From: JBGTCY01 sp041748615
Lineage (GTDB): Bacteria; Bacteroidota; Bacteroidia; Chitinophagales; CAIOSU01
Assembly: GCA_041748615.1 (NCBI GenBank)
Contig: JBGTCY010000183.1
Location: 1-5,268 of the forward strand
DNA length: 5,268 bases
Reading direction: 5' to 3'
The translations under genes were made by a program, and so were the position numbers. The notes below the pieces were generated by a model, which saw only the letters and a program-made list of their open reading frames with translations, was not told where the DNA came from and did not search any database. Below, piece after piece: positions 4,968-5,268 of the stretch. How positions within the stretch are numbered: the first letter of the stretch is position 1; every line of letters begins with the position of its first letter.

Positions 4968-5268
4968 ATGAAACTCATTTCCGCACTGCTGTTGCTTTCC
5001 CTTCCGTTTCACAACCTCTTTGCACAAGAATCCCCTGCCCCGGCATCCCCCAAAATCTACCACCAGATTTTTCTGAAAGAACCGGTGCAGAAAATCATCA
5101 AACTCGAATACATGGATGATAGTGGTCCAATCGAACACCGCCTTTCCCCCGATGGCAAATCCATTCACATGCTTGACTATAAAGGCGAAGGAGGCGTTCG
5201 TGCCGAAGTGATTGACGACACCGGCAACGTGCAGGAAATCCAGCGCAGCAAATGCAACATCCACAGTT
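4968..5268 (+). CDS. exported protein of unknown function, N-terminal 100 residues, runs off the right edge
   Basis: An ATG at 4968-4970 opens a frame that stays open to the end of the window. Residues 1-20 are a typical signal peptide (MKLISALLLLSLPFHNLFAQ) with likely cleavage at LFA-Q. The mature part starts with a short Pro/Ala/Ser linker (ESPAPASPK), then a mixed region. Residues about 57-90 have the look of a beta-propeller or PD40-like blade (HRLSPDGKSIHMLDYKGEG), which is suggestive only. The signal peptide, unbroken frame and G/C content like the neighbouring gene make it real. It is divergent from the T9SS cargo gene, with start codons 97 bp apart, and could share its regulation. 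The leader has no Shine-Dalgarno and no exact TAnnTTTG. A T9SS C-terminal domain, if present, would lie outside the window. Confidence 0.85.
   Translation, partial: MKLISALLLLSLPFHNLFAQESPAPASPKIYHQIFLKEPVQKIIKLEYMDDSGPIEHRLSPDGKSIHMLDYKGEGGVRAEVIDDTGNVQEIQRSKCNIHS

Noticed and set aside
4797..5264. Minus-strand 155-codon and plus-strand 64-codon (4925-5119) frames over the right-edge gene
   Set aside because: The frame starting at 4968 has a clean signal peptide and stays open to the window edge, and it explains this stretch better.
1..5268. CRISPR array, insertion sequence, phage integrase or attachment site
   Set aside because: No regularly spaced repeats, transposase or integrase motifs, or tRNA-associated repeats were seen in any frame.

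Overview
The window looks like chromosomal DNA from a Bacteroidetes (Bacteroidota) organism. The main evidence is a large minus-strand gene (3215-4870) whose product has a signal peptide, an Ig/PKD-like domain and a gliding-motility-type C-terminal domain (CHU_C, the type B sorting signal of the type IX secretion system, T9SS). Two exact matches to the Bacteroidetes -7 promoter element TAnnTTTG lie just upstream of genes. Several gene starts have A/T-rich leaders and no Shine-Dalgarno, which is also typical of the phylum.

Layout. Bases 1-102 may be the 3' end of a plus-strand gene that enters from the left. It converges on, and overlaps by 15 nt, a minus-strand gene for a 282-aa protein I do not recognise (88-936). 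That gene is A/T-rich and has a coiled-coil-like middle. A 341-bp gap (937-1277) separates it from a plus-strand cation diffusion facilitator (CDF) metal transporter (1278-2321), which is followed by a small perfect hairpin. Another gap (2322-2639) carries one copy of a short repeat and a -7 promoter element. It leads into a two-gene toxin-antitoxin-like module (2640-3066) with an 11-nt gene overlap. The RelE/ParE-type toxin is short and appears to have lost its C-terminal third. A second, diverged copy of the same repeat (3086-3140) follows, so the module lies between two direct repeats. The rest of the window is the T9SS cargo gene on the minus strand. A divergent plus-strand gene for another exported protein starts at 4968 and runs off the right edge.

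The genes do not form one pathway. The window reads as a stable right half (G/C-rich, exported proteins) joined to an accessory-looking left and middle part (A/T-rich unknown gene, decayed toxin-antitoxin pair, repeats). I found no CRISPR array, tRNA, rRNA, transposase or convincing new multi-gene system. The most useful observations are the truncated toxin, the repeat pair around the module, and the duplicated start region with a short upstream ORF in front of the unknown gene.
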